64,000 nt of DNA from Balamuthia mandrillaris (lineage: Eukaryota > Discosea > Longamoebia > Balamuthiidae). Below are positions 23,318 to 35,000 of the stretch, in pieces; the stretch's first letter is position 1, and each line of letters opens with the position of its first letter. Below the pieces are notes generated by a model. The model made no database searches. It was not told the DNA's origin and saw only the letters and a program-made list of their open reading frames with translations. Position numbers and translations under genes: made by a program. The stretch spans positions 112,501 to 176,500 of the forward strand of contig JAVKOQ010000002.1 in assembly GCA_031835245.1 (NCBI GenBank). The letters are read 5' to 3'.

Positions 23318-25940
23318 TTAGCTTCCACAGACAACACACCCTTCCTCCATCCGACAGACCTCTCCGTCGTACTCCTTCTCCACTGCTTTGGTCGTCGCTG
23401 CATCAAATGCAGGCATACCGGCCACATCTGATACCACAATGTCCACTTTTGCCTTCAACGAAGACGATGTAGAGCCAGGCGACGATGAGGCGGATGTATG
23501 TTTTTGCTCTTCTACAGAGGATGAAGTCGGCAGCTGGGCAGCAAGCGCAGTTTGATCTACAGTAAACTGGATAGCGTTGGCAGCAGGTCTCGTCCTAAGG
23601 TAGTACATTCCCGTTTTCAAGCCCTTCTTCCAAGCGTAAAAGTGCATCGAGGTGAGCTTGGCAAAGGAGGGGGCTTTGATGTGCACGTTGAAGCTCTGGC
23701 TCTGATCGATAAACGCCCCTCGATCCGCCGCCATGTCGATCAAGGTACGTTGGGACACCTCCCACACGGTCTTGTACAGCTTCTTAATGTGTTCCGGGAT
23801 GCAGGCAAGGTGTTGAACAGAGCCGTTGTGAGCCACCAGTTGGTTCTTCAGCTCGGCGCTCCACAGGCCCAAGTTTCTCAGGTCTTGCATCAAGTGGCTG
23901 TTGACAATGGTGAAGTCTCCAGCCAAGATGCGGCGAGAGTAGATGTTGGAGGTGTAGGGCTCAAAGCACTCATTGTTGCCGAGGATCTGCGAGGTGGAGG
24001 CTGTAGGCATGGGAGCCACCAACAAGCTGTTCCTCAGGCCGTGCTCCTTGATCTTCTGCTTCAGGCCGGCCCAGTCCCAGTTCTGCTCCGAACGAGGCAC
24101 CACTCCCCAGAGGTCAAACTGCAAGAGGCCTTTGCTTGCAGGACTGCCAGGATAGGACTGGTAGGGGCCCTCACGAGCGGCAATCTCGTTGGATGCTGTC
24201 AGCGCAGCGAAGTAAATGGTCTCAAAGATATCTCGGTTGAGGTCAGCAGCCTCTTGGCTCTCCCAGGGGAAACGCATCATCAAAAAGACGTCCGCAAGGC
24301 CTTGCACACCAATTCCGATGGGACGATGACGAAGGTTCGAGTTGCGAGCCTCGACAACGGGATAGTAGTTGACGTCAATGACCTTGTTGAGGTTGCGAGT
24401 GACGACCTTAACCACCTCGAACAAACGGCTGTGGTCAAATCGGGCTCGGCCACTGTCTGCGTCGATGGACACAAACTTGGGAAGAGCGAGAGAAGCGAGG
24501 TTGCACACAGCCACTTCGTCCTTGGAGGTGTACTCCATGATCTCCGTGCAAAGGTTGCTTGAACGAATGGTGCCGAGGTTCTGTTGGTTGGACTTGCGGT
24601 TGCACGAGTCCTTGTATAGCATGTAGGGCGTGCCGGTCTCTATCTGGCTCTCCAGGATGGCGAACCAGAGCTCTTGGGCCTTAACGCTCCTCCTGGCTCG
24701 GCCCTCCTGTTCGTATCGAGTGTAGAGCGCCTCAAACTCCTCTCCCCAGACATCAGCCAAGCCGGGAGCTTCGTTGGGACAAAACAGGGACCACTCCTGA
24801 TTGCTCTCCACTCGCTTCATGAATAGGTCCGGAACCCAGAGCGCGTAAAAGAGGTCTCTGGCGCGCAGCTCCTCCTTGCCGTGGTTCTTCTTCAGCTCCA
24901 GAAACTCGAACACGTCCGCGTGCCATGGCTCCAAGTAGACAGCAAAAGCTCCTTTGCGTTTGCCTCCTCCTTGGTCGACGTATCTGGCAGTGTCGTTAAA
25001 GACGCGAAGCATCGGGATGAGACCGTTCGACGTGCCATTAGTTCCACGGATGTAGCTGTGCGAGGCACGGATTGTGTGTACGCTGAGGCCGATGCCACCA
25101 GCGGCCTTGGAGATCAAGGCGCATTGCTTTAGGGTGTCGTAGATGCCCTCGATGCTGTCCTCCCTCATCGTGAGCAAAAAGCAGGAAGAGAGTTGCGGCC
25201 GCTCTGTGCCGGCGTTGAAGAGAGTGGGGGTGGCGTGAGTAAAGTAGAGGTTGGACATGAGATTGTAGGTCTCAATGGCAGCAGCAATGTCTCCCATATG
25301 GATGCCGATGGCAACTCGCATGATCATGTGTTGAGGCCTCTCAACGATCTTGCCCTCCACCTTGAAGAGGTAGCTCCTCTCCAAGGTCTTAAAGCCAAAG
25401 TAAGAGTAATTGTAGTCTCGGTTGTAGTCGATGGCGGCCTCCAAGGCCTCCGCGTTCTCCAAGATGATATTGTAGACGTCCTCGGCCAAGAGGGGAGCTT
25501 CCAGTCCGCTCTTGGGGTTGACATAGTTGCGAAGGATGTGAGCTACCTCCACCAGCGAGCCCTTTGTCTCCTTCTGCAGGTTGGAGATGGCAATGCGAGC
25601 GGCTAGGTCTCCGTAGCCAGGGTGAAGGGTGCCCATGTAGGCCGCCGTCTCAGCGGCCAGGTGGTCGAGGGCGGTGGTGTGGACGCCGTTGTAGACGCCC
25701 TGAATGACCTTCTGCGAGACGAGGATGGCGTCCACCTCGCCATCGAGGGGAGGCTCTTGGGAGCAGAGCAGCTGCAGCCGTTTGGTGATCTTGTCAAAGG
25801 AGACCTTCGAAAGAGAAAACAAGTGAGATTAATCAGATGGAGTAAGAAAGAGGTTTTTTCGTTAGCAGAAAGAAAGATAGCTGAAGATGAGAGTGAGCAG
25901 TTACCCGTTCGTGTTCTCCGTTTCTTTTGACGACGTACAT
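23318..25940 (-). CDS. RRM1: Ribonucleoside-diphosphate reductase large subunit
   Basis: Class I ribonucleotide reductase R1, reducing NDPs to dNDPs with an R2 partner. Exon 1 (25940-25905, [12 protein letters not shown]) joins exon 2 (25804-23318) at phase 0, giving 840 residues. The junction restores the ATP-cone start, with [10 protein letters not shown] directly following. Active-site elements are present: Cys in QLSSCFLL (about residue 218), the NLCTEI motif with Asn/Cys/Glu (about 428-432), a partner Cys in [11 protein letters not shown], and a C-terminal redox tail CVVCGS. Tyr residues of the radical pathway lie in the [12 protein letters not shown] region. The tail before CVVCGS is longer and Ser-rich compared with animal R1 (about 792 residues). 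A telomere-like box lies about 315 bases upstream of the ATG. Confidence 0.97.
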
Positions 25941-26916
25941 CGTTGATGTGAAGAGAGAAGGAAAAAAAGCCAAAAAAGCTTTTTTGTGCGGTGGTCCCTC
26001 TGTGTTGTTGTGGGTTGGTGTTGGCGGTTTGGAGAAAAGAATAACAAAAATTAAAAAAAAAGGGGAGGCCTCCCTTGGACCCAAAAGCTCGCTCTCCGTT
26101 AACGACTTGTTTTCCCTCCCTTTTTTTTTTGGGTTGTTGGCGGGAAAAAGAATTTCAAGCAACAATATTGTAAAAATGTTTCCAGGAATAATTTCGAGTG
26201 TCCACACAAAAAAATTTCGATTGGATTTTATGTAGACAACCCATTGGCCGAAACGCTAACCCTAACCTTGGGATATCCTACAATTTTCCTGACGGAAGGC
26301 CAAACAAAAATAAAATAAAATAAAATAAAAACAAACCGATTCGCAGCGTAAGCAAACGGACCAGAATAACACACACACAAGGGGAAGGTTTGTTGAGCTC
26401 TGTATTTCTTTTTCTTTCTTTCTTTTGTGGGTACCGCACCTTTTTCTGCAAAGGCGGAGCGTTGGGACGCACGTCCCCTCAATTTCCGCATTTGATTCAC
26501 AGGGGTGCAAAATCAACAGCCTCGATCGTTTTTATTTATTTTAAAAAAATGATCAAGCAGCTGTGTAACTGTTGATCGATCATGAATTGGGTTGTAAGAT
26601 CAACAGAAACGACTGCCACATCTCTTCCCCCCTCTGTTCTGTGCTCTCTCTCTCCCCCTCTCTTTCGCTCAGGCTAATCAAAGTTTACCCAAATAGTCAA
26701 TCAACAGAGAGACAAGCGCTCTCCCTCTCATCGAAATCCAAGAGGAGATATAAGGTACCAAGCCTTTCTGGCTTCAATACGCACAATCTAGCCCGCCTCT
26801 TTTGTGCCTTCCATCTCCTCTTGTATTACGATGGGCCAAAAAAAATACCGCAACAGTCAAAGTCGTCTTTGATGATTCCATTTTTAATAACACATCACAC
26901 AAGTCCAACCCTGCTT
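25941..26916. other. RRM1 upstream region and downstream flank of the actin-bundling gene
   Basis: Holds the likely RRM1 promoter with one telomere-like box (26254-26268) and an A/T-rich (TAAAA)n stretch near 26310. The part from about 26570 is 3' flank of the next gene. No believable ORF. Confidence 0.55.
26254..26268 (+). promoter_or_regulatory. Telomere-like box CGCTAACCCTAACCT upstream of RRM1
   Basis: Fourth exact copy of the 15-mer. On the sense strand of RRM1 it is the reverse complement, as for PSMA2 and GATB. Confidence 0.6.
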
Positions 26917-28309
26917 TTACTTCCTCTTGATGACACCACCCTTAGAGGCAGGCAAGTAGGCCTTTTGCTCCTCCAGCTCCCTCTCCAACCACCAAATGGC
27001 GCCGTGCGGAGTGCCGGGCTTGGCCTTGACCTCCCTCAGGTACTCCTCCGCCTCCTCCACGCGCCTCCTGGTCTGCTCGAGCGCCTCCTCGGCCACGGCG
27101 CGAGCCTCCTCGGCGGCCTTGGTGGCCGCCTCGAAGGGGGCACGAGCCTTGTCGGCCTTCTTCTTGGCGGCTTCCAGGGTGATCTTGGCCTTGCGGAGGG
27201 GAAGGGGATCTTCGGCGAGGTGTTGGGCGAGCTCTGCCTTGGCTTTGTTCTGTTGGACCACGCCGCCTTCGGTGCTCTTGCGCTTGAGCTCTTCGGTGCG
27301 GGCGTTGTAGCTGTCCTCTTGGGCCTTTGTTGTTTAGTTTGATGGAAACGAAAGAGAGATTAACAACAGCGAGAAAGCAAGTATTCAATCCGGGCCATTA
27401 CCTGAACATCGGCAACAGCAGCCTCGACCTCCTCACAAGCAGCCTTGAAGGGCGCCTCCTGCTCCCTTGCCGCGGCCTCAGCCTCCCTCGCCAACGCCGC
27501 CGTCCTGTCCGACTCCACAAAGGCCGCCGTGACCTGGTCCAGCAGCCTCTGCGCCTCGGCGATCTCCGCCGAGTTGTCCCCCTTGGTGTTGACGAGGGTG
27601 CGCCAGTCCACGCCCGCGCCGTCGTAGCGGAAGAGGAGGTAGTGCGTCAGGGGCACCACCTTGGGGCGCTCCGTGGGGCCGATAGCCCCGGTCTTGCGGA
27701 GCTTATCGCGGAGGGCCAGCACGGTGAGGGTCTCTCCGATGGACTCGAGAAAGCGGTGGGCGTTGAGCTCGTCGAGGGCGGAGCCGGCGGCCTTGCGCTG
27801 GAGGTCCAGCTCGGCGCACTTTTGGACGTAGCCCCAGAGCTTCTCGGCCTCATTGGAGGCGAACTGGTCCCAGTAGGCGTTCAAGAACCTGTTTTTTGCC
27901 CCCCCCCCCCAAAGAGAAAGAGCAAACGGACACAACAAAGAAAGGAAGGAAGGAAGGAAGGAAGGAAGGAAGGAAGGAAGGAAGGAAGGAAGGAAGGAAG
28001 GGAAGGAAGGAGGAAGAAGGAAGGAAGGAAGGAAGGAAGGAAGGAAGGAAGGAAGGAGGAAGGAAGGAAGGAAGGAAGGAAGGAAGGAAGGAAGGAAGGA
28101 AGGAAGGAAGGAAGGAAGGAAGGAAGGAAGGAAGGAAGGAAACAACGTTTTTCAAGTGTTGTTAACAGATTGGGGAACCAAAAAATAAAACATCAAAAGA
28201 AGAACAACAGCTGAGACGAGAGGACCAACCAAATGCATTGTTCCTTGTAGGAACGGTCGCACAAGGAGAGGAGCTTCTCCGAGTCACTGGATCCTTGCAA
28301 GTCGCCCAT
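26917..28309 (-). CDS. Calcium-regulated actin-bundling protein (34 kDa type)
   Basis: Likely cross-links actin filaments in the cortex and filopodia, as the Dictyostelium 34 kDa bundling protein does. Exons 28309-28230, 27888-27402 and 27324-26917 splice in phase to 324 residues (the Dictyostelium protein is about 295). Recognised features are an N-terminal block continuing over the first junction into FLNAYWDQFASNEAEKLWGY, an EF-hand-like middle region around VPLTHYLLFRYDG, Ala/Glu-rich helices, and the diagnostic C-terminal GAIWWLERELEEQKAYLP. This family is characteristic of Amoebozoa, which is the best clue to the organism. The first intron is expanded by a GGAA repeat. Confidence 0.82.
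27940..28141. repeat. GGAA tetranucleotide repeat in actin-bundling intron 1
   Basis: About 200 bases of nearly pure GGAA units with a few GGA interruptions. The sense strand reads TTCC, so it lies in pyrimidine orientation before the acceptor, which follows a C10 run. Confidence 0.95.
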
Positions 28310-28608
28310 GGTATGTTTGCACTATTTGTTGTGTTACAAGTTGGTCGTGAAGTAGCAGTTTTGCGGGAGGCCTGCCTTTCCGCAGCTATATTAAAGACAC
28401 GTCACCACGCAACAAACAAAAAACTGTCGACAACACCACAGGGCGTGGTCTCTCGCTGTCTCTGTCTGTCTCTCTGTCTCTCTGTCTCTCCTCTCTCCAT
28501 CTCCTGCGGCACGGCGTATCATGAGCATGGCAATGAAAGGTAACAAGTATAATCTATTTACAATTCCAGAATTATTCAACCAACTTCAAGCCGCAGGTTG
28601 TCCCTTAC
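28310..28608. other. Intergenic with CTGTCTCT repeat
   Basis: Short region between the actin-bundling ATG and the 3' end of the secreted-protein gene. Contains a CTGTCTCT-type repeat at about 28449-28494. This marks the change from housekeeping DNA to the accessory region. Confidence 0.5.
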
Positions 28609-29788
28609 TCAAGGGGAAGCCGCTCTGCAACCATACGATTGAGAGTAGGGCAAGGCAGTGGCGTCAAACGAAGAAGGAAGTGCATCAGTTCCATCACAAC
28701 TAAGCCATTGGATATCTCCAGGTTCGTCACCAATGGGCAGACACGGGATCCTGAAAGTGTTCATGGAGAGGTCACTTGCCGTTGGAAGCTGATCCTCTTC
28801 GCCAGTGGTTGAGTCCATGAGGGCCACAGAGCCTTTGGTGAAAGTACCATCCCCCATCGTTGGTGTAGGTGACACATTTTGAGCCTGCAGGAATCCATAT
28901 TTTAAGCGTTCCTTCGTCATAATAGACATTGGGCGCCTCGGTAGCATTGCAGGAGAGAGGAGCATAGTCTAGGTTGGTGATGTACTGCTTGTCAGCGGGA
29001 TACGCTCTGTTCAGAAGGTTAACGCGGTTATATAGGATGCCGTAATCGAGAAGGTCGTGAGCATCTTGTGTGTCAAAGAACTCCTGTAGGCTGGTGGGGT
29101 CGTTTTTATCAACATAAGCCCCGCCTGGGCGGAACATATCTGCAAAGTGATCCGAGTCGGTGAATGCCCAATAGTCAGGCTGGCTTTTGGAAAATGAACT
29201 GCCAAATCTGGTCTCGGATACTCCCTTCTGATAGTACACCTCTGGAGCATATGCAGTTCCAGTCCAATTGTACTTATTGCTGGAGGTGAGTGATAATTCC
29301 CCATGACACGCGGTTTGGAGTTCATCCAGGTTGGCCGTGCTGTCCCACTTATATGCCCTTGTACCGCAAACCTTTGTCATTCCAGTGGTTGGCATTACGG
29401 AGACATAATCAGGATTATTTTCGTGATGCTCTATGATGTGGCCAATTGTGTGGGAGTCTTCTGCCGGCGCTGGGCAAAAGGGTCGCCTTTGGATGCCGTT
29501 TACGACCACATCTCTACAACAAAAGTCAGCAGGAAACGAGGGGACGGTTGTTGTCACTTGACAACATTTCTTGTTGCAGTCGTGTGTCATCCAGCTGTGT
29601 CCACCAAAAGTCCAGTTCCTTGGTACAATACAATCCAGTAAGAAGCAGATGTTTTCCGTTGGGTACCAGAGACTTTTCATGACAGCGTCTCTGGAATAAA
29701 CGCCAGCTGCCTCTCCTTTATTTCTGAGTACCTTGACTTCCGCTGTTGCTAAAGCAACAAATAATACAAATAAACCCACTTTGTACAT
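28609..29788 (-). CDS. Secreted Cys-rich protein, paralogue of the 38.3 kb protein; frame broken at a G5 run
   Basis: Function unknown. Starts with a signal peptide (MYKVGLFVLFVALATA). The body is about 40-50% alike, by eye, to the C-terminal half of the protein at 38309-40501. Shared blocks: GVYSRD/GVYFRD, DVVVNGIQRRPF-PAPAE, TTGMTKVCGT, LLNRAYPAD-YIT-LDY and FRIPC. Many paired Cys suggest disulfide bonds. The frame that begins at 29788 stops at 28772. The matching C-terminus (TFTKGSVALMDS to FRIPC and the stop at 28609) is in the next frame, and the switch is at the C5/G5 homopolymer 28851-28855. Removing one G would restore the family sequence, so this is an assembly error or a young pseudogene. 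No introns seen. Confidence 0.7.
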
Positions 29789-29964
29789 GTTGATTGATAG
29801 TGAATGAGTTTGTTTGGTTAGCTTGTTTGTTTGTTAGTTGTTTGCCTGTTTGAATTGTAAACTCGATTGCAACAATGATGGCTTTGGTAAATCCAACGAG
29901 ATGCATTTATAGGATTACTGGAATGTCACTTTACTTAAGTTGCTGAACTGTATGAAGGAGTTAC

Positions 29965-30019
29965 AAAAATCGTCAATCAACGGAGAAGAAAGGAGACAAG
30001 CTTCTGATTGACGATTTTT
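29965..30019. repeat. Perfect 15-bp inverted repeat with 25-base spacer
   Basis: AAAAATCGTCAATCA (29965-29979) is matched by its exact reverse complement at 30005-30019. It can form a hairpin. It lies upstream of the secreted-protein gene (-). Confidence 0.75.
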
Positions 30020-30104
30020 TTACATTCCCAACAAAAAAGAAAAGCGACATTCCGATGAGGCAGTGCGTCACTTTGGTGCATTTTTGTGAGGTTTTTAAGG
30101 GGTA

Positions 30105-30261
30105 GGCCCTTCTTTCCACAGGGCACGAACTGGCCAGCATGCATTCCCTCGGCAGTTACGAAAAGCTCCTTATCAACCTTAGCAGTTCCTGAAGTGAACT
30201 CGGACCAAGGGAGTCCAGAGTCATGGACGATGTCTCTTCCGACACCCTTGCTGCAATCCTT
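30105..30261 (-). pseudogene. Ribosomal protein L8 (uL2)-like fragment
   Basis: One minus-strand frame reads KGVGRDIVHDSG and then KELFVTAEGMHAGQFVPCGKK. The second block closely resembles the conserved ELF-AAEG-HTGQF-YCGKK block of eukaryotic RPL8. The intervening residues are divergent, and nothing recognisable continues on either side. It is probably a fragment of a decayed or captured copy, not a functional gene. Confidence 0.4.
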
Positions 30262-30333
30262 GGGAAATGGCGGCAGCGCTAACCTCCATTTCTGGGTCGC
30301 TCACCAGGATTGCAATCAGGCCGTTCTTCTCCA

Positions 30334-30336
<3 letters not shown>

Positions 30337-30373
<37 letters not shown>
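30337..30373. repeat. CT microsatellite
   Basis: Uninterrupted (CT)n upstream of the C2/ankyrin gene. Confidence 0.9.
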
Positions 30374-30378
<5 letters not shown>

Positions 30379-30509
30379 CCCTGTTTCAAAAATGTCGACA
30401 TCATTTATCTGTCGACGCACATTATCGCATCAATGCCAAATAATTATCTTGTTTTTCTCGATAAATATCAAAAGGAAGAAAAGATAGAGCAAAGGAGAGA
30501 GAGGAGGGG

Positions 30510-31970
30510 ATGGCCTCCCGCAGAAATAAACAAAGCGCTACCATGGCAGAAGGAGGAAGCAGCACCGGCGGCGGTAGCAGCGCCCTTTCCTCCCCACGAA
30601 AAACCTACCATGACTCCCCCCTCTCCGCCACCGCGGGCAGCAGAATCATTCCCAGAGGGATGGTGACGAGGGCCATCATGGCTGAAGGAGGCACCGCCGA
30701 CACGATGAGCAAACTGCAACCCAAGAGCAACGCCATTGCCTCCCTTCGTGTCACCATCTACGACGTTCGCTTTCCTCAAAAAGGTTTTTCTTTCTTCTTT
30801 GATTTTCGATTAACTTTTTTCAAATTACATTATTAACAAAAAATAAATAAATAAGGCAACTCAGCTGGAAGAAAGAAGAAAGGGAGTGCCGGTCGTTCTC
30901 GTGGAACGCCAAAGAAAAACCTGCTCGCCGGCTTGGGCAGTGGTGGGGGAGGAGAAGAGCTACGAGCGCCAAGCTTTGCTTGCCGCGTGAAGTTGGGCCG
31001 TTTGCGTGTGCTGCCGAGACAGACGCTCATCCCGGCGGCCCCTTTTCCTACTTGCGTTGGCTCTCATGTCAACTTGTAAGCTTGCTTTCTTCTTCCCCAG
31101 CATCCTCCTTCCTCCTTTCTTCTTTCTTCTTTCATACTTATACATAAATTCAATAGTGCAGTCAAAAGTCTAAAGAGCTACGTCGAGGTGGACGTCTTGG
31201 ACGCCACAACCTACAAAGCATGCGGCAACATTCGGGTGCCGCTCACCGACATACCCTTTGTGCACGATAGCATTCCGTTCGGCACCATGAAGTACTATCC
31301 GTGGACACCTCGTCCTGAAATGGATTTGATGACCGGTGAGCTCAGAATCGGCTTTAAGCTCGTCAAAGAACGTTATGCTGTTACTAAAAAGGTTTGTCCT
31401 CCTCTCGCCCCCTCGCTCTCTCGCATTCGCATCGCACGCAGCACTCTGCTTTTCTCTTCTATGTTTCGTTATTATCTTTTCTTCTGAACTCATCGCTTAT
31501 CTTTCTGTTCTATGGTTTGTCTCTGTTAATTATCAATAGGGTGAATGGAATGACAAAACAGCGGGAGGCAGTTTGGACTATCCAACATGGACCAACAACA
31601 CACAGTACTTTTTGGCCATCTCAGTACCAAGCGTGTTGACTATCAACCTACAGAGCGATGTTGGCTCCAAAGACGTCATTGGATTTTATGTAATTAAAGT
31701 TGCAGGTATCTACCCATCTATTAATGTTGATTTGTTCTCGTTGATTTCATTATTTTTTGCTTCTTAAGTATTCACTTTCTTGTTTATCCAAAAATAAATA
31801 AAAAGAAATAAACGAATTGGGAGTAAAGCGAAAAGCAAAAGAAGAGGACATCATCAAAACAGGAGAACACCGCAAATGGCTGACGAAGAACACGGATCGC
31901 CTCCAAATAGATATCCACATGCAAGCTGGTTGCTTTGTTGTTATTCCATGTACTAAATATCCTAATATTG

Positions 31971-32008
<38 letters not shown>

Positions 32009-35000
32009 CCGTTGTCTTAACGATGGTATATAGAGGGAGAATATTCGCTTTGGATAGAAGGAGACTATGACGCTGGTATTAAAGTTGACACGTTTGATGT
32101 ACGTTCTTTGTCTTCTTCTTTAACCTTGTTCGTTAAAATGCCGGTCTCACATAGTTTTTAATAAAGGAGACAACTGAGAAAGAAGAAGAAAAGTCGTCTG
32201 GCTGGCTCTCTGATAGCGACGACGAGTTTAGCGATTCCTCTGCCACAACGACTGGCGAACGCCGTCTCACTCGTCCTTCTTCCTCTAAAACGGATTCCTC
32301 CTCTGATCAAGAAAACTCTGACGCCTCCAAAAGCAACGCCTCTTCCTCATCTGCATCGAAAGAACTCCTCAAATTCAAACTGCTCAACAAACAAAAACAA
32401 CAATCCAATTTACTTCGAGCCGCCTCTATAGGCAATATAGGCGCTCTCAAAAAATCGATCGCCAAAGGTGGCGAGGTCAACCTCAAAGACAAAGACGGCA
32501 TCTCTGCTCTGACCTTTGCCGCCATGAACGGTCACTACGAATGCGTCAACCTGTTGTTGGCCAAAGGAGCCGACATGAACTCGATGGACAGCGAGGGCTA
32601 TAACTCCGTTATGAGGGCCGCTATCGGAGGACATGCCGCCACGCTGAAGCTATTGTTGGAAAACGGAGGAGACATCAGGGCTAGAGATCCCAAAGGCTTT
32701 ACGCCGTTCATCTATGCAGCGGAAAGCGGCTCATTAGAGTGTGTCAATGTGTTATTGGAGCATGGTGCGAATGTGAATGAGTCAGCATATAACCGACAAA
32801 CCGCCTTGATGAAAGCTTGTCTTCGAGGTTTGGTTCTCTCTCTGTCTCTCTCTGTCTCTCTCGGTCTCTCTCGGTCTCTCTCTATCTCTCTCTGTCTCTC
32901 TCCCTGTCTCTCTCTCTGTCTCTCTCCCTGTCTCTCTGTCTCTCTCTGTCTCTCTCTGTCTCTCTCCCGTTCTCTCTCTCTGTCTCTCTCCCGTTCTCTC
33001 TCTGTCTCTCTCCTCTCTCTATCTCTCTCTGTCTCTCTCTCTCTTCTCTGTCTCTCTCTCTGTCTCTCTCTGTCTCTCTCTCTCTCTGTCTCTCTCTCTG
33101 TCTCTCTCTCTCTGTCTCTCTCTCTGTCTCTCTCCCTGTCTCTCTCGGTCTCTCTCTGTCTCCTTCTAGTTTGTGTGTGCCCTGACTTTTTCTGAGCTTC
33201 TTCCGCCCAATTCTAAAACAAAATAATATAGGACATTCGGAAATCGTAAAACGTCTTCTGCGCAAAGGAGCCAAAGTGGCCTTCAAAGATACGACAGGAC
33301 AAACGGCAGTGCACTATGCCTGCTCCGCTGGGTCCTCTGAGTGCCTAAAGCTCCTATGGAGCGCCGGAGCCAACGTCGACGTCAAGGATAGCAACGGTGA
33401 GACGGCTCTCTACAAAGCGGCCATCAAAGGGCATTTGGACGTGCTTCGTTTGCTCATCGAGAAGGGAGAGAAGGGAAGCAGCACTTCTTCGGAAGGTTCG
33501 AGCTCGCCTTTGAGCTTTACTCCGCAAAGAGCTATTTTGAGAAATTGGGAGACGGTGACGCTGTTGTTGTCTCATGATCATGCGAGCAACGATGGCGACT
33601 TGGGGGATGCTATCGACTCTGTAGAGCAACTACATTACCAACAAGAAGGAAACAACTTGAGTGTCAGTGCGAGCAGAAATAGTGGAAGAAAGAATTCGTT
33701 ATCGCTAAGCAACAGCAGTTTGAACGGAGGAGAGGAGGGAGGATCAGACATCATTGCACAACAGCAACATTTAAGTCTCAGCGAGAAGCCGAAGAAACGA
33801 ACAATGGACGTGTTGATCATCATCACGAAACATGGGGATCAACATTCGGCTTTTCAGCTGGTGTCTATCGATGGTTGCGTTCAAGGTTTCAATCTCTTTC
33901 TGGAAGGCAACAACGAAGTGCTTTCCAACAACACCAACAACACGTCTTCGTCTTCTTCGTGTCAAACAGGAAGTAAGAAGGATTCCAGTCAGATGATGGA
34001 TTCGCAAAAGAAGAAGGCGTTCAAGAAAGAGAAGAAAGCAAAGAAAGCGACGTTGATGGGAAGGAAGAGCAAGTCTCCAAAAGAATCTTCTCCTATCTCT
34101 CAGTTCACGTTTGCTGTTCCCTCTTCACCGGCTTCCATGTTATCTACATCTGTTTTGTCTTCTCCATCTGCCTCAGCTTCCTCTACTGCTTCCTCTTCAT
34201 CCACTTCTCCTTCCATTCCCTCTATTCTTTCCGCTCTCTCCGAAGTTAATTCCAGTCCTTCCTTTCATCATCACCTTCATCATCTCACAGAGAAAAAAGA
34301 CAAAAACAACAATAACAACAAGAACGACGCTCTCGTTAACTTAGTGGCAAAAGGGCAACTGGAAATCCTCTGTTTGTTGATTGAACGCGGAGACATTGTC
34401 ACAAACTATTTGGAGAGCGGCACGCAAATGACTCTCCTCTACGACATCATCGGACAAGACGAGTTTGAGAACCTGTTCTTACGAATCGCTCACGTCCTCT
34501 CTGCCACTTCAGAAAAGCCATCCTTGTCTTTAACAAATAGCCCCTCTGCCTCGCCAACAGCAGCTCTTTTGGCTGCTGCCCATCGCAAAAACGTTAGCTC
34601 TTTAAAGGCCGAAGAAAAGAAAACAACCAAGACAGCAGCACAGAGTGAAGAAACGAAATCACAATCTTCTACTAACAAAACTCCGAAATCACCTTCAAAG
34701 AGCAGAAGCAGAACCAAAAGCAACAAAAGCGCAACAAGAACAACCAGCAGCAACACAACAAACAAAAGCAGTCATCATCACAACAAAGACCTCAAAGATT
34801 CGAGAAAGAGAAAGAAAAGCAGAGCATCCTCGCCAAAAACAACCGAAGAAGAAAATGCTTCTTCTTCCTCCTCTCATCCATTACATCATCCACTCTTTAT
34901 GTCGGTCTCATCGACTGGATTGGACTTGGCTGCATGTGCTCGCGACATTCGAAAGTTGCCCTTGGGTCTCTTGGTACCCTTTAACGGACCATTCCTGGCC

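Noticed and set aside
13945..26268. CTAACC motifs as evidence of an ancient telomere or chromosome fusion
   Set aside because: Only two units per site, an identical 5' extension, and always just upstream of genes; a regulatory box fits better.
27360..28165. ORFs made of PSFLPSFL or GRKEGRKE repeats
   Set aside because: Translation of the GGAA intronic repeat.
32817..33286. SLSLCLSL and RERETERE ORFs
   Set aside because: Translation of a CTCTCTGT intronic repeat; splice sites on both sides show it is removed.
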